Shown: positions 18,901-26,385 of the stretch, in pieces
Position numbering within the stretch: position 1 is the stretch's first letter
Layout: each line of letters starts with the position of its first letter
Source: Pseudomonas cyclaminis
GTDB taxonomy: Bacteria; Pseudomonadota; Gammaproteobacteria; Pseudomonadales; Pseudomonadaceae
Reading direction: 5' to 3'
DNA length: 50,184 nt
Assembly (NCBI RefSeq): GCF_015163715.1
Contig: NZ_JADDUM010000019.1
Coordinates: 1-50,184, forward strand
Made by a program: the position numbers and the translations under genes
The notes under the pieces: generated by a model
What the model was told of the DNA's origin: nothing
The model's input: the letters and a program-made list of their open reading frames with translations, nothing else
The model's database searches: none

Positions 18901-19139
18901 ATGTACAGCATGTTCTCGACGCCGGTGATCGCCTGCTCCAGCGGCGCGGCCACGGTTTCACCGATGACTTTCGGGTTGGCGCCGGGGTAGTTGGCGTGGA
19001 CGACCACGGTGGGTGGCACCACTTCTGGGTATTCGCTGATCGGCAGCTGGAACAGCGAGATCGCGCCGGCAATCAGGATAAGCAGCGACAGTACCGCCGC
19101 GAAGATCGGTCGCGTGATAAAGAACTGGGAAAACTTCAT
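15948..19139 (-). CDS. mexF: MexF-type RND multidrug efflux permease
   Basis: A 1063-residue inner-membrane proton/drug antiporter of the HAE1 RND family. It has twelve transmembrane segments, two large periplasmic loops, the N-terminal FFITRPIFAAVLSLLILIAGAI helix, the ISEYPEVVPPTVVV strand and the proton-relay region LFGLVLAIGIVVDDAIVVVENVER with the paired Asp residues. The sequence is close to MexF of P. aeruginosa as I recall it, which exports chloramphenicol, fluoroquinolones, trimethoprim and quinolone signal precursors. AGGAG precedes the ATG. It lies between the adaptor and outer-membrane genes, with a short spacer on one side and a 1-nt overlap on the other. All core motifs look intact. 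Confidence 0.93.
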   Translation of the reverse strand: MKFSQFFITRPIFAAVLSLLILIAGAISLFQLPISEYPEVVPPTVVVHANYPGANPKVIGETVAAPLEQAITGVENMLYMSSQSTADGRLTLTVTFALGTDLDNAQVQVQNRVTRTEPKLPEEVTRIGITVDKASPELTLLVHLVSPDKRYDMLYLSNYAILNVKDELSRLDGIGDVKMFGIGDYSLRIWLDPNKTASRNLTATDVVNAVREQNRQVAAGQLGSPPAPNATSFQMSINSQGRLVSEEEFENVIVRAGPNGEITRLKDIARIELGSNQYALRALLNNEEAVAMPIFQRPGSNAIDISNQVRAKMAELKKNFPEGMDYEIVYDPTIFVRSSIEAVVHTLFEALILVVLVVILFLQTWRASIIPLVAVPVSLIGTFAVMHLFGFSLNALSLFGLVLAIGIVVDDAIVVVENVERNIESGLEPVEATKKAMGEVTGPIIATALVLCAVFVPAAFISGLTGQFYKQFALTIAISTVISAFNSLTLSPALAAVLLKAHGAPKDRFSKVLDRLLGGWLFKPFNRFFDKASHGYVIAVAKVIRGSSVALLVYAGLIAMTYMGFSTTPTGFVPTQDKKYLVTFAQLPDAASLDRTENVIRRMSTIAMNEPGFDSAVAFPGLSINGFTNSPNAGIAFIGLRPFDERKDPSLSAGAISASLNAKFGGIQDAYIAVFPPPPVQGLGTIGGFRLQIEDRGNLGYEELYKETMNIIGKSRSVPELANLFTSYTVNVPQVDAAIDREKAKIHGVAINDIFDTLQVYLGSLYANDFNRFGRTYQVNVQAEQQFRQEPEQIGQLKVRNNKGEMIPLATFVKISPTSGPDRVSHYNGFVTAEINGSAAPGYSSGQAQAAIEKLLKEELPNGMTYEWTDLTYQQILSGNTALLVFPLCVLLAFLVLAALYESWSLPLAVILIVPMTLLSAIAGVIISKGDNNIFTQIGLIVLVGLACKNAILIVEFAKDKQEQGMSPLDAVLEACRMRLRPILMTSFAFIMGVIPLVTSTGAGSEMRRAMGVAVFSGMLGVTFFGLLLTPVFFVLIRRAIERKNARKAVRINPTHSLNSEAH

Positions 19140-19150
19140 GTCGGTGCTCC

Positions 19151-20395
19151 TTATCCGCGAGGTGCGGCGGCTGCTTCCGCTTTCACCAGTGCAGGTGATT
19201 GCGTGGAAACCGGCTGATGGGAGGCTTCAATCGCCTGACGTTTTTGCTCAAGGATCGACACGACTTCAGGACTCGCCATTGGCGCATCCTCAGGACTGAT
19301 CACCGCGCCGGGCCGCACGCGCTGCAGGCCGTTGATGACGATACGATCTTCTTTTTGCAGACCGCTGCGCACGATGCGTAAACCTTCAAGTTTCGGTCCC
19401 AAATCGACGCTGCGATAAACAGCCTTATTGTCCTGATCGACCACCAGCACGAATTTTTTTCCGAGGTCGGTGCCCACCGCTTCATCTTTGATCAGCAGGC
19501 CGGGATAGGCGGCGCTGCCCACCAGTTTCAAGCGCGCATACAGACCGGGGGTGTACTGCCCGTCAGCGTTATCGAACACCGCGCGACCACGAATGGTGCC
19601 GGTTTTCGGATTGACCTGGTTGTCGACAAAGTTCATCTGCCCGAGGTGACTGTTGCCCTCCTCGTTCGACAAACCCATGTACACCGGCGTGGCTTGACCG
19701 CGCTGCCCCTGGCGGGAAAGCAGGCTGTATTTGAGGAACATGCGTTCGTCCGCATCGAAATAGGCGTAGACCTTGTCGGTGGAGACCACACTGGTCAGCG
19801 GTGTGGTGTCGGCGGTCACGATATTGCCGGCGGTGATTTCCGCCCGGCTGACCCGGCCAGTGATCGGTGCGGTGACGCGGGTGAAACTGAGGTTCAAGCG
19901 CGCCAGGTCCAACTGCGCCTGAATGGCATCGACCCCGGCCCGGGCTTCCTGCGCGGTGGTGGTGCGGGTGTCGGCCAGCTCGGCGGAGATCGCGTTACTG
20001 CTCAACAAGCGCTGGCCCCGCTGCGCTTCGTTGCCGGTGCGGACCAGGGTGGCGCGCGCCTGTTGCAGCTGCGCCTCGATGCGATGCACTTCGTGTTCGA
20101 ACGGGCGTGGGTCAATCTGGAACAGCAAATCGCCCTTCTTCACCAGCGCGCCGTCGTTAAAGGCTACGCGATCAATCTGCCCGGTTACCCGAGGACGAAC
20201 CTCGACGGTTTCCGGCGCTTCCAGGCGGGCGGTGACTTCGTCCCATTCGGTAATGGGTTGCTCCAGCACCTTGGCCACGGTGACGTGCGGCGCACCCGGC
20301 GCCTGGGCGGGATTGGGTGTGCGTTCACACGCGGTAAGCACTACCAACGCCAGTGCAGCAAGGGGATAACGCAAAGGTTTGAGTGACTGTTCCAT
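19151..20395 (-). CDS. mexE: MexE-type periplasmic adaptor lipoprotein
   Basis: A 414-residue membrane fusion protein linking the RND pump to its outer-membrane duct. The signal peptide ends in a lipobox LTAC (Cys23). The lipoyl halves are EVRPRVTGQIDRVAFNDGALVKKGDLLFQIDPRPFE and the second half ARLNLSFTRVTAPITGRVSRAEI, separated by an alpha-hairpin. A beta-barrel and membrane-proximal domain follow (VRSGLQKEDRIVINGLQRVRPGA). The length equals that expected for MexE. It is the first gene of the efflux operon; a candidate MexT-type site lies about 80-100 bp upstream, and a truncated MexT-like gene sits immediately beyond. Confidence 0.9.
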   Translation of the reverse strand: MEQSLKPLRYPLAALALVVLTACERTPNPAQAPGAPHVTVAKVLEQPITEWDEVTARLEAPETVEVRPRVTGQIDRVAFNDGALVKKGDLLFQIDPRPFEHEVHRIEAQLQQARATLVRTGNEAQRGQRLLSSNAISAELADTRTTTAQEARAGVDAIQAQLDLARLNLSFTRVTAPITGRVSRAEITAGNIVTADTTPLTSVVSTDKVYAYFDADERMFLKYSLLSRQGQRGQATPVYMGLSNEEGNSHLGQMNFVDNQVNPKTGTIRGRAVFDNADGQYTPGLYARLKLVGSAAYPGLLIKDEAVGTDLGKKFVLVVDQDNKAVYRSVDLGPKLEGLRIVRSGLQKEDRIVINGLQRVRPGAVISPEDAPMASPEVVSILEQKRQAIEASHQPVSTQSPALVKAEAAAAPRG

Positions 20396-20472
20396 AGGTA
20401 GTGTCCGCCAGACGGTTTGGGAATTTCCGGATTCTCGGCGTCGCGCGAGGTCGCGACGAATTGAACGGAGTG

Positions 20473-20496
20473 AAGTTGGCTATCACCAATAATGAT
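20473..20496 (-). promoter_or_regulatory. candidate MexT-type operator upstream of mexE
   Basis: Read on the minus strand, ATCA, 5 nt, GGTGAT, 4 nt, AACTT resembles the reported MexT consensus ATCA-N5-GTCGAT-N4-ACYAT at about 11 of 15 defined positions. The spacing is exact. It lies 78-101 bp before the mexE start. The match is partial, so it should be treated as a candidate. Confidence 0.4.
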
Positions 20497-20535
20497 GACC
20501 ATCATGTTTAAGGGTAAAAAAAGGATCGATCCCGC

Positions 20536-20814
20536 TTAAACCTTGGTATTGGTGAGCACGGTACAAACGGAATCCAGCGCCGGCCCCAACGCCTGCGCAG
20601 CATTCAACGCTCGCTTAGTGGGCACCATCCGGCGACCGATGCGCTCGAACAAAGGGTCGTTGAACAGCTTGCGCAAACGCACCAGCGCCGCGCTGACCGC
20701 AGGCTGGCCCAAGGATAATTGCTTGGCGGCGCGGGTGAGATTACGTTCCTGGATGAGCGCCTCGAACACCACCAACAGGTTCAGATCGATACTGCGCAGA
20801 TCATTACGATTCAT
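20536..20814 (-). pseudogene. mexT-like LysR regulator reduced to its DNA-binding domain
   Basis: A 92-residue frame begins MNRNDLRSIDLNLLVVFEALIQ and holds a complete LysR winged helix-turn-helix (LTRAAKQLSLGQPAVSAALVRLRKLFNDPLFER), followed by the start of the linker (ALDSVCTVLTNTKV) and a stop. The N-terminus is very like MexT, the LysR activator of mexEF-oprN, which is about 300-350 aa and also sits upstream of mexE in the same direction. The whole effector-binding domain is missing. It could be dead or act as a constitutive or competing DNA-binding peptide; the sequence does not decide. ATG 20814 matches the MexT N-terminus better than upstream in-frame starts. Confidence 0.8.
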
Positions 20815-20986
20815 GAGTCCGGTCCACGTAGAGATTTTCAACTTGAGCCACAGGCTCGGGATCCGACAGACTTGCGTCGATTCGGGCAAAGCCATTGCAA
20901 CGACCTTATATGACGCCCATAATAAATACCAGCCTCTCAGCGACGCTTTTCCCAAGTGCAACCGACTGGGCTACAGGAGCAGTCTC

Positions 20987-21564
20987 ATGAAAGTCACAAA
21001 AGACCAGGCCGCCGCGAACAAAGAAGCGATCCTCACGGCTGCGTCCCGGCTGTATCGGGAAAAGGGCATCGATGGCATCGGCATTGGTGAACTGTCGCGC
21101 TCCGTGGGCCTGACCCATGGCGGCTTCTACGGACAGTTTCCGGGCGGCAAGGAACAACTAGCCTCAGAGGCCGTCAGTCGGACGTTCGAGTCCAATATCC
21201 AGGACTGGCAAAACGCCAAATCCATTCCCGAACTGATCAAGGGTTACTTGACGCAAGCGCATCTTGATAACTGGACCGAGGGCTGCCCTATCCCCGCGCT
21301 GGGCGCCGACGTGGCCCGCACGGGTGGGACCGTCAGTGTTTCCTTCACCAAAGGCGTCGAACGCTTGATCGAAACGTTGATGGCGTTGGTCGATGGGGAA
21401 AGCCATGACGAGAAGTATCTGGAATCGCTGCGCATCCTGTCATCGATCGCAGGGGCCATGCTGATGCCAGGGCGTTGAACAAGCCTGAGTTATCCGAGCA
21501 GTTTCTGCAGTCGGTGATCAGTGCTTGGCCTACTGCTCCCGCACCAAAAGAGCGGGCTGCGTAG
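20987..21564 (+). pseudogene. TetR/AcrR regulator with a one-base frameshift
   Basis: A TetR family gene begins at ATG 20987 with an N-terminal HTH (ILTAASRLYREKGIDGIGIGELSRSVGLTHGGFYGQFPGGKEQL). The frame breaks at 21466-21467: CTGATGCCAGGGCGTTGA gives an early stop. Restoring one missing base yields LMARALNKPELSEQFLQSVISAW and continues to a stop at 21564, which is the usual C-terminal helix of this family. The last ~33 residues are therefore lost and replaced by PGR. The first 160 residues, including the DNA-binding domain, are intact, so partial function is possible. It could also be a sequencing error. It is divergent from the truncated mexT-like gene. Confidence 0.8.
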
Positions 21565-21839
21565 CGCCATTCAATTTTTTTCATATGGGGACAAACTAAA
21601 ACCATCCTCAGCCCTGATCGAAGACTCTCGCGAAACACCGCTGAAACGTGGGCGTCTGATCGACTAGCGGCAGATCACGTTAGATGGTACGGCAACTACT
21701 TGGGTGGGCTGGATTGCAGTATCACCTGCTGGACTGCACTGCCGAGCAATCCAATGACGACGCTGAAACCATTGACATAAACGGCGATGGGAAACTGGTA
21801 GAGATACAAGCCCCCTAGAGCTCTGACTATTTACAACGC

Positions 21840-22868
21840 TTAGGTCAACTCGCCATTTCGGGAGAAACGTTGTGCGTATTCCGTTGGGCTAACCCCAAGA
21901 CGTCGCACAAATGCATTCCTTAAGACATCCACACTGTGGTAACCACAGCGACGCGCGACTTCTGATATCGACTGCCCTCCAAGCTCAAGTTCTCTGCAGG
22001 CTGCTTCCACCCTAACGTCCTCGACGTACTTTGCCGGCGAAGTCTGCAGCTCTTGCTGGAACATGCGTAATAACGTCCTGATGCTTGTGGAAAGCCTGCC
22101 GGCCAGTGCTTCGACTGACAGTTCCGAATTTAGATTTTCCCTGATCCACTGGCATAGCTCACCCAGATTCGTACCGGGTACATCCTGCGACCGACTGGTG
22201 ACACTGAACTGTGCCTGTCCACCAGGACGCCGCAAGAACAGGAGCAGGTTTTTCGCAATGTCCAAAGCGACGTCATCGCCTAAATCCTCGCCAACCAATG
22301 CCAGTGCAAGATCGATCCCGGCGGATGTGCCAGCCGACGTGTACACATTACCGTCTTTGACCCAGATCAGATCTGGATCAACCTGTACATTTGGATAGCG
22401 CTCAGCCAGCGCGCGCGTCATCTGCCAATGCGTCGTGGCCTTGCGCCCCTCCAGGACTCCTGCCTCGGCAAGTGCGAACGCACCTACACTTATCGAACAC
22501 AGGCGCCTCACCGTCTCGGACTGCGAGCCAATCCATGTGATAGCCGCCTCATCAAGCTGACCCATTACTTCCCAGCCCGCAGCCACGATCAACGTGTCGA
22601 TTGCTTTGTTTTCGAGGCGCTCTTGCGCAAGCGTCCTGTGCGCTGTGAGTTTGAAGCCGGTGCTGTTCTCCAGATGTTCATTAGCATCCGAACAAACCAA
22701 CTCAAGTACGTAGGGGGCAGCCTCCCTGTCGTACAGACTATTCGCAAAGGCGAACACATCTGCGGGTCCAACCACGTCGAGCGCATCTATGGGCGGCATG
22801 GCCAAAATCACCACTCGCTTTTGCGTCCGACCTACAGTTGGATGAGTTGCACTGGTCTTTTTCTTCAC
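21840..22868 (-). CDS. GlxA-family regulator 1 (DJ-1/PfpI + AraC)
   Basis: A 342-residue transcription factor with an N-terminal DJ-1/PfpI (class I glutamine amidotransferase-like) domain, VVILAMPPIDALDVVGPADVFAFAN through about residue 190, and a C-terminal AraC HTH domain (SISEVARRCGYHSVDVLRNAFVRRLGVSPTEYAQRF). The nucleophile-elbow residue of the DJ-1 domain is Ser127 (SISVGAF), where regulators 3 and 4 here have Cys. It is divergent from a SCO-like gene, with a shared TTGGCA...TGCCAA palindrome in the gap. Regulators 3 and 4 in this window are clear paralogues. The ligand is unknown. Confidence 0.88.
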   Translation of the reverse strand: MKKKTSATHPTVGRTQKRVVILAMPPIDALDVVGPADVFAFANSLYDREAAPYVLELVCSDANEHLENSTGFKLTAHRTLAQERLENKAIDTLIVAAGWEVMGQLDEAAITWIGSQSETVRRLCSISVGAFALAEAGVLEGRKATTHWQMTRALAERYPNVQVDPDLIWVKDGNVYTSAGTSAGIDLALALVGEDLGDDVALDIAKNLLLFLRRPGGQAQFSVTSRSQDVPGTNLGELCQWIRENLNSELSVEALAGRLSTSIRTLLRMFQQELQTSPAKYVEDVRVEAACRELELGGQSISEVARRCGYHSVDVLRNAFVRRLGVSPTEYAQRFSRNGELT

Positions 22869-22899
22869 GGCCCGCTCCCACCTTTGTCATGGGCGCATA

Positions 22900-22935
22900 T
22901 TGGCACAAATCATTCTAAATAGTTAATATTGCCAA
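22900..22935. promoter_or_regulatory. GlxA-type operator (copy 1)
   Basis: A 36-bp segment bounded by TTGGCA and TGCCAA, with TTGGCACAAA on one side and AAATAGTTAAT internally. It lies 32 bp upstream of regulator 1 and about 105 bp upstream of the divergent SCO-like gene. A near-identical arrangement precedes regulator 3 (27447-27483), and a third copy lies alone at 39150-39187. The conservation suggests an autoregulatory binding site for GlxA-type proteins. Confidence 0.6.
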
Positions 22936-23039
22936 ACTGAAAGACACGTTAAACATCGGGCGACTTCATTTTCAAGGAGCAAAATTCGAGTGAGCGGCAT
23001 TTTTCGACACCGTGCCGGTGACCGAACGAGGCTAGACGA

Positions 23040-23648
23040 ATGAGTGTTTTGGTAAGTCGCCGCAAGGTTATTGCAGACTTAGGAGTATTGAGTCTCAGCC
23101 TACTGGCCGGCTGCGATTCTGGAGGTAGGCCGCTGTACAAGTACGGCAAGGATCTGAGTAATCAGATACTTGGGCGCACATTCAAGTTAACGGATACCGA
23201 TGGCTATGAGACGTCGCTCTCAAGCTTTCGCGGCATGATGCCAATGGTGATATTTGGCTTTACCAAATCCCCTTCGATCGTCCCCACTGCCTTGGCTCGC
23301 GCGGTAGAAATCAAAAAAATGATGGGCAAAGACGGCGAGCGTTTCCAGGTCATATTCGTCACCTTAGACCCCGAACGGGATACACCGGCGAGACTGGATG
23401 CCTACGTCAAATCCTTTGATCCATCATTTGTTGCCCTTTACGGCACGCCGAAGGAAACGGCCGCCACCGCGAAAGAGTTCAATGTGGCCTACGAGAAAAT
23501 TCCCAGCGGATCGACGTACACACTGTCTCACTCAACCACGAGCTATGTTTATGACTACAGGGGAACGCTGCGCCTCGGCCTGTCTCAATCGCTTTCTGCG
23601 CAAGAGTGCGCGGAAGATTTGCTGAACCTTATGGAGATCTGCGAATGA
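23040..23648 (+). CDS. SCO1/SenC-like lipoprotein lacking the copper-binding cysteines
   Basis: A 202-residue thioredoxin-fold protein of the SCO1/SenC/PrrC family. The N-terminus has SRRKVIADLG and a lipobox LLAGC (Cys25), so it is probably an exported, membrane-anchored lipoprotein, possibly via Tat. Family motifs are kept (FVALYGTPKETAATAKEFNV, TYTLSHSTTSYVYD with the conserved His). The CxxxC copper site is replaced by Ser77-Pro-Ser-Ile-Val81 in IFGFTKSPSIVPTAL. The paralogue at 41214 retains Cys at both positions. Classical copper delivery to cytochrome oxidase is unlikely; a redox or scaffold role is possible. It is divergent from GlxA regulator 1. Confidence 0.85.
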   Translation: MSVLVSRRKVIADLGVLSLSLLAGCDSGGRPLYKYGKDLSNQILGRTFKLTDTDGYETSLSSFRGMMPMVIFGFTKSPSIVPTALARAVEIKKMMGKDGERFQVIFVTLDPERDTPARLDAYVKSFDPSFVALYGTPKETAATAKEFNVAYEKIPSGSTYTLSHSTTSYVYDYRGTLRLGLSQSLSAQECAEDLLNLMEICE

Positions 23649-23723
23649 TCTCCAGTGCGCTCCCTTCGAAATTGATGAATGACATACCGACCAAGCACTT
23701 AGGTCTAAGGCATTGAGCTCAAG

Positions 23724-24704
23724 TTAGATTCGATTGACGCTAAACCGCTGCCTGTATTCGCCCGGGGTCAACCCAGTAACCCTGATGAAAATTTTGCGGA
23801 ACGCGCCGGGGTCGCTGTAACCAACTTCCCACGCAATAGCCTCGATCGGCAATGTACTGAATTGCAACATCTCCCGGGCACGGCCAACTCGCAGCCTCTG
23901 GCAATAATCGATAGCGGTGAAGCCCGTGGCCTTGCGAAAACGCCGCAAAAACGTTCTTTCTTCTAGGCCGGAGCGCAGAACCATCGACGCAAGGGCCGTA
24001 TCTTTCGCACCCGTCGCCTGTAGCCAATGTTGGACTTTCAGAACCGGGGCGTCGCCATGAGTCAGGTTTGGAGAAAAAGCACTGTAGTAGCGCTGCTCTC
24101 GGCCGGGCGGATCTACCAGCAAATAATGTGCGGTTTCCGCCATGATGACCGGCCCTAGAAAACGGTCGACCAATTTCAAACCGAGATCAATCCACGCCAT
24201 CAGGCCCCCTGCGCTGATGATATCGCCGTCATCAATGACAAGCCGATCGATATCAAGATGCGCATCGGGAAACCTTTGCCGAAACAAGTCGGCATGGTCC
24301 CAGTGCGTGGTGACCGATCGCCCCGCCAGCAGACCGGTTTCAGCCAACAGGAAAGCCCCTCCGCAGACAGAACACAACGTTGTGCCCGCGCGATGATGGC
24401 CGAGGAGCCAGTCAACAAACGGTGCAGCTTCCTGCGACGAGACTTGCGTACCCAAGCGAGGTGGCATCAATAGCACTGTAGGAGAGCCGCCGGCCTCCCC
24501 CGCCTTCTCCCCGACTCTGACAGGTGTGCCACTGGGTCCCTCAACCTGCCATTGGCTGACCTGCAGGAAAACGCCCGCCTCTTTGTAGTGCTGCGCCGCA
24601 AAGCGATCCGCAACCCCGAATAGATCAATCAAACCGTGCACGGCCGCAAGCTGTACGCCAGGAAAAAGGACGATGCCGATTTCAATTGTGAGAGGTCTGG
24701 TCAT
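23724..24704 (-). CDS. GlxA-family regulator 2 (FtrA-like, distinct subgroup)
   Basis: A 326-residue regulator with a DJ-1/PfpI domain (IGIVLFPGVQLAAVHGLIDLFGVADRFA to about residue 180; elbow Cys in CSVCGGAFLLAETGLLAGRSVTTHW) and a C-terminal AraC domain (IEAIAWEVGYSDPGAFRKIFIRVTGLTPGEYRQRF). It differs clearly from regulators 1, 3 and 4, for example in the insert with FLGPVIMAETAHYLLVDPPGREQRYY. It is divergent from the DUF1326 gene, suggesting control of the DUF1326-DUF2182 pair. A 17-nt motif in the gap recurs far away at 45116. Regulators of this kind often sense small metabolites or nitrogen compounds; the ligand is unknown here. Confidence 0.87.
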   Translation of the reverse strand: MTRPLTIEIGIVLFPGVQLAAVHGLIDLFGVADRFAAQHYKEAGVFLQVSQWQVEGPSGTPVRVGEKAGEAGGSPTVLLMPPRLGTQVSSQEAAPFVDWLLGHHRAGTTLCSVCGGAFLLAETGLLAGRSVTTHWDHADLFRQRFPDAHLDIDRLVIDDGDIISAGGLMAWIDLGLKLVDRFLGPVIMAETAHYLLVDPPGREQRYYSAFSPNLTHGDAPVLKVQHWLQATGAKDTALASMVLRSGLEERTFLRRFRKATGFTAIDYCQRLRVGRAREMLQFSTLPIEAIAWEVGYSDPGAFRKIFIRVTGLTPGEYRQRFSVNRI

Positions 24705-24723
24705 GTGTCGGTATTAACCCTGT

Positions 24724-24740
24724 TTATGTCGATATCGCCA
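24724..24740. promoter_or_regulatory. 17-nt motif in the regulator 2 / DUF1326 gap
   Basis: TTATGTCGATATCGCCA lies between the divergent regulator 2 and DUF1326 genes, 20 bp from the regulator start. The identical 17-nt string occurs at 45116-45132 upstream of the second HD-domain gene, beside another TGTCGATATCG copy. The inner CGATATCG is a palindrome. It is a candidate binding site for regulator 2. Confidence 0.5.
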
Positions 24741-24806
24741 CGAGACACTATCACGCCTGCGAATCATCATGTCAAAAGTTTCACCACCAAACTAAAGGGG
24801 TAGGAG

Positions 24807-25475
24807 ATGACAAACGAAGTAGCATCAGTCGCAACTCCAGAGTGGCGAATTGCAGGTGAATGGCTGGACGTCTGTTCGTGCAACTCACCGTGCCCATGCA
24901 CGTTCGCTCAACCTCCCACAGGCAATCATTGCGAAGTACTGTGGGCGTACCGAATCAATGAGGGTCACTACGGCCCGACACCTATGGCAGGTCTGAAGGT
25001 GGTCCTGCTCGCCAACTTCACCGGCAACCTTTGGGACGGAGCTTGGCTGGATGCGGGTGTATTCCTCGACGCTGCCGCCGACGATGCACAGCGGGCGGCT
25101 TTGGCAGCAATTTTCACCGGCCAGGCCGGCGGCTGGATGACACAGTTCGTACCAACGCACGTGCGTGAGCTCAGGGGCGTCGAGTTTGCGAAGATTTCAG
25201 TCGACATCGAGAGCACGCTCGAACACTGGCGGGTGACCGTCGATGACAAGGTCGAGGCGAGTGGGCAGGCCATGAAGGGGCCGACCTCCGATCCGACCAA
25301 ACTGCTACAGAGCTTCAATCCACCCGGCAGCGAAGTCGGTCCCACCGACGCGCCCGTGACTTGGGGCAAAAGCGTTGCGGGCCGTTGGAAGGCATTTGGG
25401 TTCGATCAAAACATCCCGGCCGGCCAAGCGAGTAAGCATATCCCCTTCGACTGGCACGGACCGGACGCACCATGA
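24807..25475 (+). CDS. DUF1326 domain protein with Cys-rich N-terminal site
   Basis: A 222-residue protein of the uncharacterised DUF1326 family. The N-terminus has WRIAGEWLDVCSCNSPCPCTFAQPPT, where Cys23, Cys25, Cys29 and Cys31 form a likely metal or redox site. The rest is beta-rich and soluble (VVLLANFTGNLWDGAWLDAG; ESTLEHWRVTVDDKVEASG). No signal peptide is seen. AGGGGTAGGAG precedes the ATG. It overlaps the downstream DUF2182 membrane protein by 4 nt, and these two families often occur together, so they probably act as a unit. Metal handling is likely by composition but unproven. Confidence 0.85.
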   Translation: MTNEVASVATPEWRIAGEWLDVCSCNSPCPCTFAQPPTGNHCEVLWAYRINEGHYGPTPMAGLKVVLLANFTGNLWDGAWLDAGVFLDAAADDAQRAALAAIFTGQAGGWMTQFVPTHVRELRGVEFAKISVDIESTLEHWRVTVDDKVEASGQAMKGPTSDPTKLLQSFNPPGSEVGPTDAPVTWGKSVAGRWKAFGFDQNIPAGQASKHIPFDWHGPDAP

Positions 25476-26305
25476 TGAAATCGGTCCTCTCCGCTTCACG
25501 ATCCGCAGCTTCTGCGCTCGGGCGGGGTCAAGCGGGCTTAGGCTGGACGATAGTTGTCGTTGCGCTCAGCCTCGCCGCCTGGTTCGAAATGCTGGTGGTC
25601 ATGGGTGACATGGATGAGGGGCCAGGAACCCCGCTACACGGCTTACCCGCCTACCTTATTGGTTGGGTTGTCATGTTGACGGCAATGATGCTGCCGTCAG
25701 AACTCAACTACATTGCGGCGTTTGCCGCCATGCTGAAGTCCCGCGGAGGAAAATCACTTGCACGAACGCGGCGCATGGCTTGCTTTATAGCGGGCTATGG
25801 CGTCGCCTGGATCGGCTACGGTTTGGCGGCCTATCTGCTGGACTATGCGATTCGTGCCCTCAACCTCGAGTTTCTTGCGTGGTACAGCGCTGGTCCCTAT
25901 TGGGCTGGCGCTGTTTTGATTATCGCGGGAATCTTCCAGGTCTCGGCCTTGAAAAATGTTTGCCTTACGGGATGCCGTTCGCCGCTGTCTTTTTTCGCTC
26001 AATATTGGCGAGGGGGCGATTTCGGGGCTGTTCTGATGGGCGCGCGACACGGCATGGTCTGTGTGGGCTGCTGCTGGGCGATGATGGCGGTGATGTTCGC
26101 TGTCGGCGTCATGAGTCCTATCTGGATGGCATTGCTGACCCTGTTGATGTTCGCTGAAAAGGTACTGCCCAGTGGGCATAAGCTCGCGATTCCAATCGCC
26201 GTGTTCCTCGGAGCCATGGGGATTTGGATAGCGCTGTCACCCGACACAGTTCCGTTTCTGAAAAACCCTATGACAGGCACCATTTGCAAGCCGCATGTGC
26301 ACTGA
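25472..26305 (+). CDS. DUF2182 predicted metal-binding membrane protein
   Basis: A 277-residue integral membrane protein with about six to seven transmembrane segments. Family features include LTAMMLPSELNY and a methionine-rich helix, the AGIFQVSALKNVCLTGCRSPLSFF segment with a CLTGC pair, and ARHGMVCVGCCWAMMAVMFAVGVMSP. The many Met and Cys residues inside membrane helices suggest binding of a soft metal such as copper. The ATG lies within the DUF1326 stop (ATGATGA), so translation is coupled. Function is unknown; the pairing with DUF1326 and the divergent GlxA-type regulator suggest an inducible membrane system. The C-terminus ends near His residues (CKPHVH). Confidence 0.87.
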   Translation: MMKSVLSASRSAASALGRGQAGLGWTIVVVALSLAAWFEMLVVMGDMDEGPGTPLHGLPAYLIGWVVMLTAMMLPSELNYIAAFAAMLKSRGGKSLARTRRMACFIAGYGVAWIGYGLAAYLLDYAIRALNLEFLAWYSAGPYWAGAVLIIAGIFQVSALKNVCLTGCRSPLSFFAQYWRGGDFGAVLMGARHGMVCVGCCWAMMAVMFAVGVMSPIWMALLTLLMFAEKVLPSGHKLAIPIAVFLGAMGIWIALSPDTVPFLKNPMTGTICKPHVH

Positions 26306-26385
26306 CTTACGGAGTGAATTCGTTTTCCGTAATGGGGACGGCGGCATTTTATGCCGCGCCCTAGTCTTTTGCCCATCGCAGCGAA

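Noticed and set aside
22900..22920. Sigma-54 promoter reading of TTGGCAC upstream of GlxA regulator 1
   Set aside because: The required GC element at the -12 position with correct spacing is missing; the palindrome with TGCCAA explains the sequence better.
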